From: CAIXQW01 sp046049675
GTDB lineage: Bacteria > Bacteroidota > Bacteroidia > Chitinophagales > Chitinophagaceae
DNA: 36,618 bases
Assembly: GCA_046049675.1 (NCBI GenBank)
Contig: JBJORA010000089.1
Span: forward strand, 1-36,618
Direction: 5' to 3'
Positions 5,894 through 14,722 of the stretch are shown here, in pieces (position 1 is the first letter of the stretch; each line of letters opens with the position of its first letter). The notes beneath the pieces are model-generated. The model worked only from the letters and a program-made list of their open reading frames with translations, ran no database searches and was not told the origin of the DNA. The position numbers and the translations under genes are program-made.

Positions 5894-6715
5894 CTAATAC
5901 TGCTCCGACTCATTCGGAAAGTCCTTGGCCTTTACATCAGCCATATAGCGCTGCGTAGCATCTTTAATTGTGTCATAAAGGCTGGCATATCTGCGCAAAA
6001 AGCGAGGGCTAAAATCCTTAGTAATACCAAGCATATCATGCATGACAAGTACTTGACCATCCACGCCGCCACCTGCGCCAATACCAATAACTGGTATATC
6101 CAAGGCTTTAGCAACTTGATCGCCAAGCGCAGCAGGTATTTTTTCTAATACAAGGGCAAAGCAACCTGCTTCTTGCAAGGCATGCGCATTGGCAATAAGT
6201 TCTGCTGCTTCTGCTTCTTCTTTTGCTCTTACGGTATAGGTGCCAAATTTATAGATGCTTTGCGGTGTCAAACCAAGATGCCCCATCACTGGTACACCTG
6301 CGCCAACAATACGCTTTACACTTTCAACAACTTCGCCGCCGCCTTCTAGCTTTACACTATGGCCGCCAGTTTCTTTCATAATGCGTATGGCACTGTTTAA
6401 GGCTTCTAAACTATTACCCTGATAGCTACCAAAGGGCAAGTCCACAACCACTAAACATCTATCTATAGCCCTTACCACGCTGCTTGCATGGTATATCAAC
6501 TGATCTAAGGTAATGGGTAGGGTAGTTTCGTGGCCAGCCATTACATTACTCGCGCTATCGCCTACAAGCAATACATCCACACCAGCATCGTCTAGTATGC
6601 GCGCCATACTAAAATCGTAGGCCGTCAACATACTAATCTTCTCGCCACGCTCTTTCATCACTTGCAGTGTGCGTGTCGTAACCTTTTTTTCTTTATCGGG
6701 CTGGTGTTGACTCAC
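5894..6715 (-). CDS. panB: 3-methyl-2-oxobutanoate hydroxymethyltransferase
   Basis: PanB transfers a hydroxymethyl group from 5,10-methylenetetrahydrofolate to alpha-ketoisovalerate to make ketopantoate, the first step of pantothenate (CoA) synthesis in the cytosol. The 273 residues cover the whole family length. The metal ligands fall where expected: Asp53 in VLLVGDS, Asp92 in VVDLPFGSYQ and Glu124 in VKLEGG. The catalytic Glu191 is in LVLEKIPA. The stretch KISMLTAYDFSMARILD (26-42) is typical of the N-terminal strand-helix. The start is a GTG at 6713-6715; the next Met (residue 20) would cut into conserved sequence. It is a single gene here, separated from sucC by a 176-bp repeat-rich gap. 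No other pantothenate gene is visible. Confidence 0.95.
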   Translation of the reverse strand: MSQHQPDKEKKVTTRTLQVMKERGEKISMLTAYDFSMARILDDAGVDVLLVGDSASNVMAGHETTLPITLDQLIYHASSVVRAIDRCLVVVDLPFGSYQGNSLEALNSAIRIMKETGGHSVKLEGGGEVVESVKRIVGAGVPVMGHLGLTPQSIYKFGTYTVRAKEEAEAAELIANAHALQEAGCFALVLEKIPAALGDQVAKALDIPVIGIGAGGGVDGQVLVMHDMLGITKDFSPRFLRRYASLYDTIKDATQRYMADVKAKDFPNESEQY

Positions 6716-6808
6716 TAGGTAGATTGTTGAATTGCTATATTGTTATATTGTTGTTTTGCTGAATGGTTAGTTGTTTTTTCGCTTGTGTATTAGCCAGCTC
6801 AAACTATA

Positions 6809-6888
6809 ATTGTCCATTATCTCCGCCACTGCGGATTAATTTTCCATTATCAATTATCCATTTTCAATTATCCATTATCCATTATCAA
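6809..6888. repeat. A+T-rich degenerate direct repeats (tccatta/caatta)
   Basis: Between panB and sucC the words ttccattatc, aattatccatt and ccattatc recur at least five times in 80 bases. The pattern is slipped and degenerate, with no G in most of it, as often seen in short intergenic filler of Bacteroidota. No stable hairpin is apparent, and the small plus-strand frame crossing it has only low-complexity sequence. Confidence 0.5.
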
Positions 6889-6891
6889 ATA

Positions 6892-8106
6892 CTAAGCCAC
6901 CGCCTTGTTCACCAAATCAGCCGCCTCGCTCAACAAGATAGCGCTCTGTACTTTTAGACCGCTTTCTTCTATAAGCTTTTTAGCTTCGTCGGCATTAGTG
7001 CCTTGTAAACGTACAATAATTGGTACATGTATTTCGCCAATGCTCTTGTAAGCATCAATTACACCTTGCGCTACACGGTCGCAACGTACAATACCACCAA
7101 AAATATTTACCAAAATAGCTTTTACTTTTGGATCTTTTAAGATAATTCTAAATCCTGCCTCAACGGTTTGCGCATTTGCGCTGCCGCCTACATCCAAGAA
7201 GTTAGCTGGCTCGCCACCACTTAGCTTAATCATATCCATGGTTGCCATAGCTAGACCTGCGCCGTTGACCATACAACCAACATTGCCATCTAGTTTTACA
7301 TAGTTAAGATTGCTTTCGCTTGCCTCAACCTCGGTAGGATCTTCTTCGCTCTTGTCGCGCAGATCAATCAATTCTTTGTGGCGAATCAAACCATTATCTT
7401 CAATGCTCATTTTGCAATCAACGGCAATGATCTTATCGTCGCTGCTTTTGAACAGTGGGTTAATTTCTAGCATTGCGCAATCTAAACTAACATAGGCATT
7501 GTATAGATTACTTACAAACTTGATGCAGTTTTTCATCGCCTCGCCACTCAAACCTAAGTTGAATGCAATTTTGCGCGCCTGAAAACCTTGTACACCCATA
7601 CCCGGTTGAATGTATTCCTTAAAAATACGATCAGGTGTATTGTGCGCAACTTCTTCAATATTCATACCGCCATCTTGGCTGTACATAATAACGTTTTGCT
7701 TGCGTGCACGATCAAGTAAAATACTTAAGTAAAATTCTTTAATCGGACTTGGACCTTCGTAGTAAGCATCTTCTGCAACAAAAATCTTGTTGACTACTTT
7801 GCCAGCTTCGCCAGTTTGTAAGGTCACCAAGGTATTGCCAAGCATATTGCTAGCAATTTCTTTTGCGCCGTCTTCGCTCTTGCTTACTTGTACACCATGT
7901 TGTGTAGGCACTTCCTTAAAAGTACCTTTGCCACGGCCACCGGCATGAATTTGTGCTTTCATTACCACAAATTTTGTACCTGTTTTTTCTGCTGTAGCTT
8001 TATAGGCAGCAACTGCCTCGTCAACTGTTGTGCAAGCGATGCCATTTTGTACTGGCACGTCGTATTTCTTTAAAAGTTCTTTTGCTTGATACTCGTGTAA
8101 ATTCAT
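6892..8106 (-). CDS. sucC: succinate-CoA ligase (ADP-forming) subunit beta
   Basis: This is the beta subunit of succinyl-CoA synthetase, which converts succinyl-CoA to succinate in the TCA cycle with ATP formation. The 404-residue protein begins MNLHEYQAKELLKKYDVPV. It carries the ATP-grasp region (KAQIHAGGRGKGTF, about 44-57), the metal/nucleotide segment LEINPLF, and the C-terminal CoA-ligase domain with VNGAGLAMATMD, FLDVGGSA and NIFGGIVRCD. The frame is open for 41 more codons upstream, but the family start and a promoter box fix the ATG at 8106. No sucD is adjacent, which is common in this phylum. It also drains succinyl-CoA made by methylmalonyl-CoA mutase (gene at 32476). Confidence 0.96.
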   Translation of the reverse strand: MNLHEYQAKELLKKYDVPVQNGIACTTVDEAVAAYKATAEKTGTKFVVMKAQIHAGGRGKGTFKEVPTQHGVQVSKSEDGAKEIASNMLGNTLVTLQTGEAGKVVNKIFVAEDAYYEGPSPIKEFYLSILLDRARKQNVIMYSQDGGMNIEEVAHNTPDRIFKEYIQPGMGVQGFQARKIAFNLGLSGEAMKNCIKFVSNLYNAYVSLDCAMLEINPLFKSSDDKIIAVDCKMSIEDNGLIRHKELIDLRDKSEEDPTEVEASESNLNYVKLDGNVGCMVNGAGLAMATMDMIKLSGGEPANFLDVGGSANAQTVEAGFRIILKDPKVKAILVNIFGGIVRCDRVAQGVIDAYKSIGEIHVPIIVRLQGTNADEAKKLIEESGLKVQSAILLSEAADLVNKAVA

Positions 8107-8122
8107 AACTGTATAAGGACTG

Positions 8123-8130
8123 CAAATGTA
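8123..8130 (-). promoter_or_regulatory. -7 box TACATTTG for sucC
   Basis: It is an exact TAnnTTTG match on the minus strand, ending 16 bases before the sucC ATG. This placement predicts a leader of only about 10 nt and supports the start at 8106 rather than the longer open frame. Confidence 0.6.
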
Positions 8131-8192
8131 GGATAAAATGGGCACTTTTGGTTTGGGCAGATGTACACACGAAATCCCACAAATAGGGGGCT

Positions 8193-10691
8193 TTACTTGC
8201 GACGAAGCTCGTTGTAATCGATATACCAAATCATGCGCGCTGCCAGCAAAAAGGCGCGTGGCTCTTGATTTACTTGGTACACATTCTGCACAAATTTTTG
8301 GTTCTCAAACTTGTCGTTCAGCAAATAGGCGTCGCTTAACCATTGTTTATAACTTACAATAAGGCGGCTGCCTGGCTTAAATATCCAATTATAAAATATG
8401 TCAATGTTTTGCAGATTAAAGTTCTCGTTTAAGTCTGGCAACATTGCTATTGGCGAAGCTTCCCAATTGCCATTTTCGTCAACCAAATAAAGCTGCTTGG
8501 TATTGATAAAACTATTGTAGTGCCTGAAGCGCGCTGTAATATTGCTGTTGGCATTAAAATTATATTGCGCATTGATGTCCCAGCTATACTCGTTCACATG
8601 CCTAAATGCGGCAATAGGATTGTTGATTGAATAGTAGTAATTGGTACGTCCAAGATTGGCATGGTTCCACACACAGCGAAAGCCACTGCCAAATTGAAAA
8701 TGGTCGTTTACGCGATAGCGATAGCCATTACTAATTTCGGTATAGGTAAAACCTTTGCGTTGGTAAGCATCGCCATAACTCAAATCCCAATAGCCAAAGA
8801 ATTTTTTACGACTATCGCTACTACCACTTGTACCAAAATAAACATAGCCCGGCACATTGATAGGGCGATTGAAGCGCTCCAACTGGTAAAAGTCTTTAAT
8901 GCCAAATGGCTCGCCACCTGCATAAACCGTTACGTCTACAAAGTTCTTAAATAACCAAAACAAACCTGTTTCAAATTCATAACTCTTGCTCGCAAATGGC
9001 ACCACATTAAAGCTCATATTGTGGTTGAACCATGTTCTATACAAATTCAAGAACTTAGCCTTGGGTTTATTCTCGCGATAAGAGGCACGCATACGCAGTT
9101 CCAAGTTATTGTAATCAAATTGGATACCCATATCGGTTTGGTCGAAGTTTTTGCCATAGTACTCACCGCCAACAAGCCACTGGAATTTACCTTCTATTTT
9201 GCTGTATTCGCTTATTAGCCAATTGCCAAGTAATGGTTTGTCTGTATTATTTTCAAAGATGGCGCTTAGGTTTGTGCCAAAAAATAATTTATGTGTTTCT
9301 GCTTTATTGAGCAACTCGGTTTGTACACCTGTTACGTTGGCTTTTCTTCCACCATTAAATCGCAATGTATTGGCATTGGTAAAACATATATAACTCTGAT
9401 GGGGTAGTGCTTGATCTAACACTACCATATTATAATTCGTAAGGTTGCTTGTCTGCTGTGTAAAAGTAGAATCGCCTTGTATGCTTCTAATGCGGGCTTT
9501 TGCTGGTGCTTGTAAGGCATTAAATACACCAATCCCTAAATTGCTTTTTGTACGGCCGCTTACTTTGAAGGTATTATATAGCGTACTTACGTTAGGATTC
9601 TTTTCTATGGAAAATTTGCTTGTATCGCTGTACTCGCTTTCAATATCGTAGAAATTATCTGGGCGTTGGCCAATACGTCTACTGTAAAACATACCCATCT
9701 TATTGAACAGTTCTACACCTTCTGTAAAAAACGGACGGTTCTCTTGCAATTGTTGCTCAAATGGACTAAGGTTACGAATAAGATTATCGCTCACCACTTG
9801 GCTAAAGTCTGGGACGAGGCTCATGTCTAAAGTAAATGCATCGCTTAAGCCGTACTTCAAATCTAAGCCGCCACTTTTAAGCCAAAGATTATTGCGGTCA
9901 CCGCCACTTGGCAAGCTTTGTATACCGCTGCTTAAATAAGGGAACAGCCCAAGTCGTAGAGGCGTCTTAATATCCTTTAAGCCTTTGAGCACACCTTCTT
10001 GTAAAAGAAAACCAGCTTTATTGGGATCGTAGCTATTCCAAAAACTTGCTTCATTAACGCTACGTACTTGTCGTCTAAAATTGAGGCCCCATGTTTGCTC
10101 GGGGGTAGATGGCATACGAATAGCACTAAATGGAATATACATTTCTGCCACCCAGCGATCAGGCAAAATGCTTACGGCGCTTTCCCACACGGCATCCCAG
10201 CTAATATCTGCATCGCCGCCACTGCCTCCGCCCATGCCGCCGGGCGCGCCACCACCAATCAACTTTTCGTCTTGCTGCACATTGGCACTGCTCACCTTAA
10301 AGGCAAAACCATTTTGATGGTCTAAATAAGTATCAAAGTAAACCGAAAAGTTATCTGCATTGGCTTCACCAATTCTATCGCGCTCAGTTAATTGGGTTAG
10401 GATTGTAGCTTTATCCTGAAACATTTCTGCCAGCACATAAATGCCCGTTGCAGAATAGCAGAGTCTTACTTGCGTTTTGTACTCGCTTTCAGCCATAAAC
10501 TTAGGCTGCGTTTGAATAAATCGGATATCTGTGGCAGCAATATTTTGCCACGCAGCATCTGTAGCATTGCCATCTACAGCAATCGCTTTATCTGTAAATG
10601 CGATTGTATAGCTTGCTTGCGCTAATGCATTATAATTATTGAAAACTAATGCAAGCATTACTGCCACACATATTCTTACCAGCTTGCACAT
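8193..10691 (-). CDS. DUF5916 outer-membrane protein with CBM9-like N-terminal domain
   Basis: The 832-residue protein has a signal peptide (about 1-25, ending ALAQA). A CBM9-type beta-sandwich follows (about 28-200: IAVDGNATDAAWQN, then DNFSVYFDTYLDHQNGFAF and SWDAVWESAV). The rest matches the DUF5916 family of predicted beta-barrels: PYLSSGIQS, GLDLKYGLSDAFTLDMSLVP, DFSQV near 300, and FFTEGVELF. Between the two halves of the sandwich lies a glycine-rich insert, GGGAPGGMGGGSGGDADI. The C-terminus alternates aromatic and polar residues like outer-membrane strands. Family members are often near TonB and Sus genes, but no reaction is established. It is transcribed from its own promoter just downstream of the Sus operon terminator, so it is a neighbour and not part of that operon. 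Confidence 0.85.
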   Translation of the reverse strand: MCKLVRICVAVMLALVFNNYNALAQASYTIAFTDKAIAVDGNATDAAWQNIAATDIRFIQTQPKFMAESEYKTQVRLCYSATGIYVLAEMFQDKATILTQLTERDRIGEANADNFSVYFDTYLDHQNGFAFKVSSANVQQDEKLIGGGAPGGMGGGSGGDADISWDAVWESAVSILPDRWVAEMYIPFSAIRMPSTPEQTWGLNFRRQVRSVNEASFWNSYDPNKAGFLLQEGVLKGLKDIKTPLRLGLFPYLSSGIQSLPSGGDRNNLWLKSGGLDLKYGLSDAFTLDMSLVPDFSQVVSDNLIRNLSPFEQQLQENRPFFTEGVELFNKMGMFYSRRIGQRPDNFYDIESEYSDTSKFSIEKNPNVSTLYNTFKVSGRTKSNLGIGVFNALQAPAKARIRSIQGDSTFTQQTSNLTNYNMVVLDQALPHQSYICFTNANTLRFNGGRKANVTGVQTELLNKAETHKLFFGTNLSAIFENNTDKPLLGNWLISEYSKIEGKFQWLVGGEYYGKNFDQTDMGIQFDYNNLELRMRASYRENKPKAKFLNLYRTWFNHNMSFNVVPFASKSYEFETGLFWLFKNFVDVTVYAGGEPFGIKDFYQLERFNRPINVPGYVYFGTSGSSDSRKKFFGYWDLSYGDAYQRKGFTYTEISNGYRYRVNDHFQFGSGFRCVWNHANLGRTNYYYSINNPIAAFRHVNEYSWDINAQYNFNANSNITARFRHYNSFINTKQLYLVDENGNWEASPIAMLPDLNENFNLQNIDIFYNWIFKPGSRLIVSYKQWLSDAYLLNDKFENQKFVQNVYQVNQEPRAFLLAARMIWYIDYNELRRK

Positions 10692-10704
10692 TGTATTGGA
10701 GCTG

Positions 10705-10712
10705 CAAAGCTA
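10705..10712 (-). promoter_or_regulatory. -7 box TAGCTTTG for the DUF5916 gene
   Basis: It is an exact TAnnTTTG match on the minus strand, 13 bases from the ATG at 10691. It begins only 15 bases after the T-tract of the preceding terminator ends, so termination and re-initiation are packed into about 60 bp. Confidence 0.55.
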
Positions 10713-10727
10713 CTCGCGTACTGGCAT

Positions 10728-10768
10728 AAAAAAAAATTAGCCTCTTGTATTACACAAAAGGCTAATTT
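10728..10768 (-). terminator. rho-independent terminator of the Sus operon
   Basis: On the minus strand a 15-bp stem (aaattagcct.ttgt against aca.aaggctaattt, one mismatch, loop of 5) is followed by nine T (complement of 10728-10736). It stands 22 bases after the stop of the last Sus gene. Confidence 0.85.
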
Positions 10769-10790
10769 GAAAAGTTAAATGGTAAGCAAC

Positions 10791-11969
10791 TTATGGCATT
10801 GCTGTCCAGCTATAAGTGCCGTTGTAGAAGTCTACAGTTAGCTTGTAATTGCCGTCTGTAGCTGGGGTAGGAATAGCATCTGGCTCAGGAGCACCTGCAG
10901 CTGCAGCATAACCTAAAGTACCTGGCTTATCCTTAACAACACCATATTGTGGTTGCCAAGCACCAATTACGCTTAAGAACTTTACAAGTTTGCCACTCAC
11001 AAAGCTTCCTTCGTATTCAAATACATTGCTAGAAACTTGTGTAAACTGCTGTGCGCCACTAGGTGTATTTGTCCAACCTTCTTGTGTACCATCGCCTACA
11101 ATATACAAAGCTGCAGGTTGAGCTGGTAATAAGCTATCGTAACTAGGTGCAATTGTAAATTGTAAATTAGTGAAGTCAAATACTAAGTTGTATAAACCAG
11201 TAGTAGCAGGTGTTTTGAAATTGTCGCCACCGCTGTAACGAAATACAAAACCACCACCATTTTCAATACCTGGCATTGCAGCATCACCGCTAGCTAGGCA
11301 ATACTTTGTGTCCCAACTACCGTTCTCTGGTAAAATCACAAACTCTTTATCACCTTGTAGCGTTGCACGCAAAGTATAAGTGTTTTCGTTTATGCGGTTT
11401 AATTTCCATAGTGGACTAGGCACTGGATTTGTCCAGCCTGGGCCACCATTACCTGTTAGGTAAAGCTGATTTGTTGCTGGAAGAATTGGGGCATTACGTG
11501 TCCAATTTAACTTCTTTACATTGCTGTAGGCAACTTTAGCCTTTGGATTATTGAATGGGTAACTCTTTATACGTACAAATACGTCAGTGCTATTGCCACT
11601 CGCAACTACTTTCGCAAAATCTGCTAGTATTTGCTTGTCTACCACGGCAAACATATCTGCTTTAGCAGGTAGCTTATAGCTAAATGCACCACTAGTACCA
11701 CCAAGTGCACCTTCTGTTGTAGCAAATTGAATTTCGTGACCCACGATAATGCCTGTACCAAAATCTGGTTGTGTCCAGCTAAAGGTTGCAGTTGTATCGT
11801 ACGGAGTATTAATATCTATATCGTTGTTGTAGATGCTGTCTGTGGTAAGTACGGCACCTGGCACATCGCTCAATAGGATCGTGCGGTCTTCTTTTTCTTT
11901 TTTACAAGAACTAGTTACAGCAGCAATACAAAAGGCTAGTGCAGCTATTTTAAGTGTTGTTGATTTCAT
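10791..11969 (-). CDS. SusE/SusF-like outer-membrane lipoprotein
   Basis: The 392 residues open with a lipoprotein signal, MKSTTLKIAALAFCIAAVTSSC, with lipidation expected at Cys22. A SusE-type N-terminal domain follows (about 35-170, with TFSWTQPDFGTGIIVGHEIQFA). Two repeats of the Ig-like glycan-binding type come next: LYLTGNGGPGWTNP (about 188-200) and LYIVGDGTQEGWTN (about 288-300). This arrangement is that of SusE/SusF, surface proteins that bind alpha-glucan near the SusCD transporter. It follows the first SusE gene by 23 bp and is the last gene of the operon. The symbol susF fits by position, but the substrate is not provable from sequence alone. Confidence 0.85.
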   Translation of the reverse strand: MKSTTLKIAALAFCIAAVTSSCKKEKEDRTILLSDVPGAVLTTDSIYNNDIDINTPYDTTATFSWTQPDFGTGIIVGHEIQFATTEGALGGTSGAFSYKLPAKADMFAVVDKQILADFAKVVASGNSTDVFVRIKSYPFNNPKAKVAYSNVKKLNWTRNAPILPATNQLYLTGNGGPGWTNPVPSPLWKLNRINENTYTLRATLQGDKEFVILPENGSWDTKYCLASGDAAMPGIENGGGFVFRYSGGDNFKTPATTGLYNLVFDFTNLQFTIAPSYDSLLPAQPAALYIVGDGTQEGWTNTPSGAQQFTQVSSNVFEYEGSFVSGKLVKFLSVIGAWQPQYGVVKDKPGTLGYAAAAGAPEPDAIPTPATDGNYKLTVDFYNGTYSWTAMP

Positions 11970-11992
11970 TGTTTAATAAACTATTGCGTTAA

Positions 11993-13084
11993 TTAATTTT
12001 TAATGATGGTAAATGTTTTTGCAGCAACATTTAATTTGATTGTATAGTTGCCTGGATCAGCCAAAGTTAAATCTGGACCATTTGGCTCAAGTGGATCGTT
12101 AGGGCTAGGGCCTCCAAGATTAACAGCCCAACCGTCATTCTCACGGAACTTATACGCTCCTGCAGAAAGATCTCGTGTAATTTCGTACACTTGCTCCTCA
12201 TTGTTCCAGCGCATATTCGCGTCTACTTCCCAACCGTCTGGTGTGCCACTGCCATCATTGTCAAGCGGCTCAACCACTGTGCCTACAAGCGCCCAATTGC
12301 GTGCTTCGTATGTCCAGCTTAGATTGTTGGTATTTACAGTAAAGAAATAAGTACCATCAGGTAGATTTAAGTTGCCACCAGTTGCATTAATTTTCTTAGG
12401 GTCGCTATCTGCACCATAAGCGATACCGCTAGCCCAACTTGGTTCTGTTAAAAACTTAAAACCACCATCGCTAAGCGTGCCATCTACTTTAGTCTTCTCG
12501 ATTGTACCACTAAACTTACCGCTACCATTAATACCTGTTAGGAATGGTGCAGTAGCAGGATCCCAACCTTGATAGTCTCCTGGTACCCAAAGTTTTGCTA
12601 ACGGGGTATTATAGTAACTAATCTTAAAGCTCTTAACATCGCTCTTCAATGGTTGTACACTTGGGGCACCATTAATAGCACTAATCACTCGTGCATAGAA
12701 TGTTCCTTCTGCACCTTCGGCAATGCCTGCAGCGTTACCTAACGAGCGTACAACACCATTGGTTAACTTGTAATTTGTTACACCAGGCAAAACTGCTACT
12801 AATGCGCTATCGTTTTCTAAACCAAGTTCGTTTTGATTCTTTGCAATTTGCAACGTATAAATAGTTGCAACTTGTGCACCGTAGTCGGCTTTTGTCCAAG
12901 TAAAATTGTAAGCAGCACTATCTGCTTCTACCATACTATCAACAGCAATTGTGCTAGTTGGTACCGTAAGTACAGCCGCACCAGGATCGCCCTTTAGCAC
13001 AGCTTTTACTTCGTCTTTGCTACAACTTGTAATACCAGCCATTGCAGCTAAGGCTATACAAGCGCTATAAAATATCTTTCTCAT
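11993..13084 (-). CDS. susE: SusE-like outer-membrane lipoprotein
   Basis: It encodes 363 residues. A lipoprotein signal, MRKIFYSACIALAAMAGITSC, places the lipid Cys at 21. It is followed by a SusE domain (about 30-165: YNFTWTKADYGAQVATIYTLQIAK, read as two overlapping motifs). Two carbohydrate-binding-like repeats follow, LWVPGDYQGWDPATAP (about 175-190) and WALVGTVVEPLDNDG further on, with tryptophans spaced as in SusE/F modules. It lies 30 bp after susD and 23 bp before its paralogue; both share the layout but have diverged. It likely binds glycan at the cell surface and passes it to SusCD. Confidence 0.85.
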   Translation of the reverse strand: MRKIFYSACIALAAMAGITSCSKDEVKAVLKGDPGAAVLTVPTSTIAVDSMVEADSAAYNFTWTKADYGAQVATIYTLQIAKNQNELGLENDSALVAVLPGVTNYKLTNGVVRSLGNAAGIAEGAEGTFYARVISAINGAPSVQPLKSDVKSFKISYYNTPLAKLWVPGDYQGWDPATAPFLTGINGSGKFSGTIEKTKVDGTLSDGGFKFLTEPSWASGIAYGADSDPKKINATGGNLNLPDGTYFFTVNTNNLSWTYEARNWALVGTVVEPLDNDGSGTPDGWEVDANMRWNNEEQVYEITRDLSAGAYKFRENDGWAVNLGGPSPNDPLEPNGPDLTLADPGNYTIKLNVAAKTFTIIKN

Positions 13085-13114
13085 TGTCTTAAAAATTTAA
13101 TTTGTCTTTAAAGA

Positions 13115-14698
13115 TTAATATCCAGGATTTTGCTTAAGTGATGGATTTGCAGCCATATCTTGACTTGGAATTGGATAAACAGCACGGTAAGTAGGTATGC
13201 TAGCACCTTCTGCTACGCCACCTTTGAATGCCCATAGATAGCTGTTGCCAGTAAACTTACCAAAGCGAATAAGGTCAGTACGACGACTGCCTTCCCAATA
13301 CATTTCGCGCGCTCTTTCATCTAGCATAAAATCTAGGTTGAAATCTGCTGCTGCAACATTGCCGCTTGTATTGCCATATGCACGCTCACGTAGCATGTTT
13401 ACATAACCAAGTGCTTCGCCTGCGCTACCGCCGCCACCACGAAGGTGTGCTTCTGCATACATCAAGTAAGCATCTGCCAAGCGGAAAATAGGGAAGTCGA
13501 TATCTACAAACGTTAAGTCCTTGCCAGGTGCACCAGCGCGTGTTACGTTGCGCCATTTAGAAATTGCAAAGCCATCAGTGAATTTACCGAAGTTTTCAAT
13601 TTGTTTGTTTTGACCATCTGTATAGAACATTGCACGGCTATCTGTAGCGCCAGTTGGATCGGCAAACTTATCTACAAATTGAGGTGTTGTGCGGAAACCG
13701 CCCCAACCACCGTCAATGCCGAAGTCTTTAGGGCTCATGCTACCACCAACAGCAGCATGCGTAAGTAAAGTTGTGCCACCATAGCTACGACTGCTAGCAC
13801 CATCAAAATTGCTCGTAAAGATTAACTCTGGGCTAGTATTATTGTCAGCCAAGAAATTGTGACCATATTTAGGCGCTAGCGCATAACCAGCATCTATTAC
13901 TTTCTTGCTATAAGTTAATGCATCAGACGCACGATTGCTGCTTACATAAACATCTGCATTCAAGTACAACTTCGCTAAAAGCATCCAAGCAGCTGCACGG
14001 TCTGCACGACCATACTCATTGCTACGAGGCGCAAGCAAGGTATTTTCAATGTCTTTGAGTTCTGTTTCAATATAATTGAATATATCGCTTGCATTTTTTT
14101 GCTCAGGTAAATCGCTAGAGCTGCTTGTTTCTGTTACAAAAGGCACATTGCGATAGAAATCCAATGCGTGATAGTAACTTAAAGCACGCATAAAACGAGC
14201 CTCAGCACGATATTGACGTGCTACATCTGCATCTGCGCCAGTAATACCGCGGCGAGATAAATTCTCGTCTGTAAGCTCGCGAATAAATGTGTTGCACAAA
14301 GTAATTTGGTAGAAAATACGATAATACATCGCAGTGCTCCACTCGTTACCAGCGCCCCAAGTACTGTAGCTTAAGGCTGGTAAACCTGGGTCGCCCCAGC
14401 CACAAATAGCTTCGTCAGTTGGAAGCGTTTGCATTTTCCACATACAACGGATATAACTACTATAACCTTCGTCGATACCCGCAACATCTGGCTTGCCAGA
14501 CGGACCATCTTGTCCGGTAAGTGTTAAACCACCATATAGTTTTGCCAATACACTTCTGTAGTTAGCAAAATCGTTAAAAACTGTCTCATTACTTAATTCG
14601 TAATAAGGCTTTTGATCTAGGTTTTTATGGCAAGAGGTTTGCACACTTACCAATGCTACTGCTAGAACTGCTGTCGATAATAATTTTTTTATCTGCAT
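13115..14698 (-). CDS. susD: SusD/RagB family nutrient-binding lipoprotein
   Basis: SusD is the surface lid of the SusCD transporter and binds the oligosaccharide or peptide substrate. The ATG at 14698 gives 527 residues with a lipoprotein signal (MQIKKLLSTAVLAVALV, lipid Cys in QTSC). A TTG three codons earlier is also in frame but is less likely. Family hallmarks are CHKNLDQKP after the signal, the TPR-like helices (for example YRAEARFMRALSYYHALDFY and RADRAAAWMLLAKLYLNADV), FRLADAYLMYAEAHLR, and the ending YPIPSQDMAANPSLKQNPGY. It begins 24 bp after the susC stop. Confidence 0.95.
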   Translation of the reverse strand: MQIKKLLSTAVLAVALVSVQTSCHKNLDQKPYYELSNETVFNDFANYRSVLAKLYGGLTLTGQDGPSGKPDVAGIDEGYSSYIRCMWKMQTLPTDEAICGWGDPGLPALSYSTWGAGNEWSTAMYYRIFYQITLCNTFIRELTDENLSRRGITGADADVARQYRAEARFMRALSYYHALDFYRNVPFVTETSSSSDLPEQKNASDIFNYIETELKDIENTLLAPRSNEYGRADRAAAWMLLAKLYLNADVYVSSNRASDALTYSKKVIDAGYALAPKYGHNFLADNNTSPELIFTSNFDGASSRSYGGTTLLTHAAVGGSMSPKDFGIDGGWGGFRTTPQFVDKFADPTGATDSRAMFYTDGQNKQIENFGKFTDGFAISKWRNVTRAGAPGKDLTFVDIDFPIFRLADAYLMYAEAHLRGGGGSAGEALGYVNMLRERAYGNTSGNVAAADFNLDFMLDERAREMYWEGSRRTDLIRFGKFTGNSYLWAFKGGVAEGASIPTYRAVYPIPSQDMAANPSLKQNPGY

Positions 14699-14722
14699 GT
14701 TAATCAATTTGTTTTTTAATGA

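Noticed and set aside
6763..6957. Small plus-strand frame between panB and sucC
   Set aside because: It is built from the A+T-rich repeats (Leu-Ser-Ile-Ile-His repeats) and then runs antisense into sucC.
8107..8229. Longer N-terminus for sucC
   Set aside because: The 41 extra codons have no similarity to the family start and contain the exact promoter box; MNLHEYQAKE at 8106 is the standard beginning.
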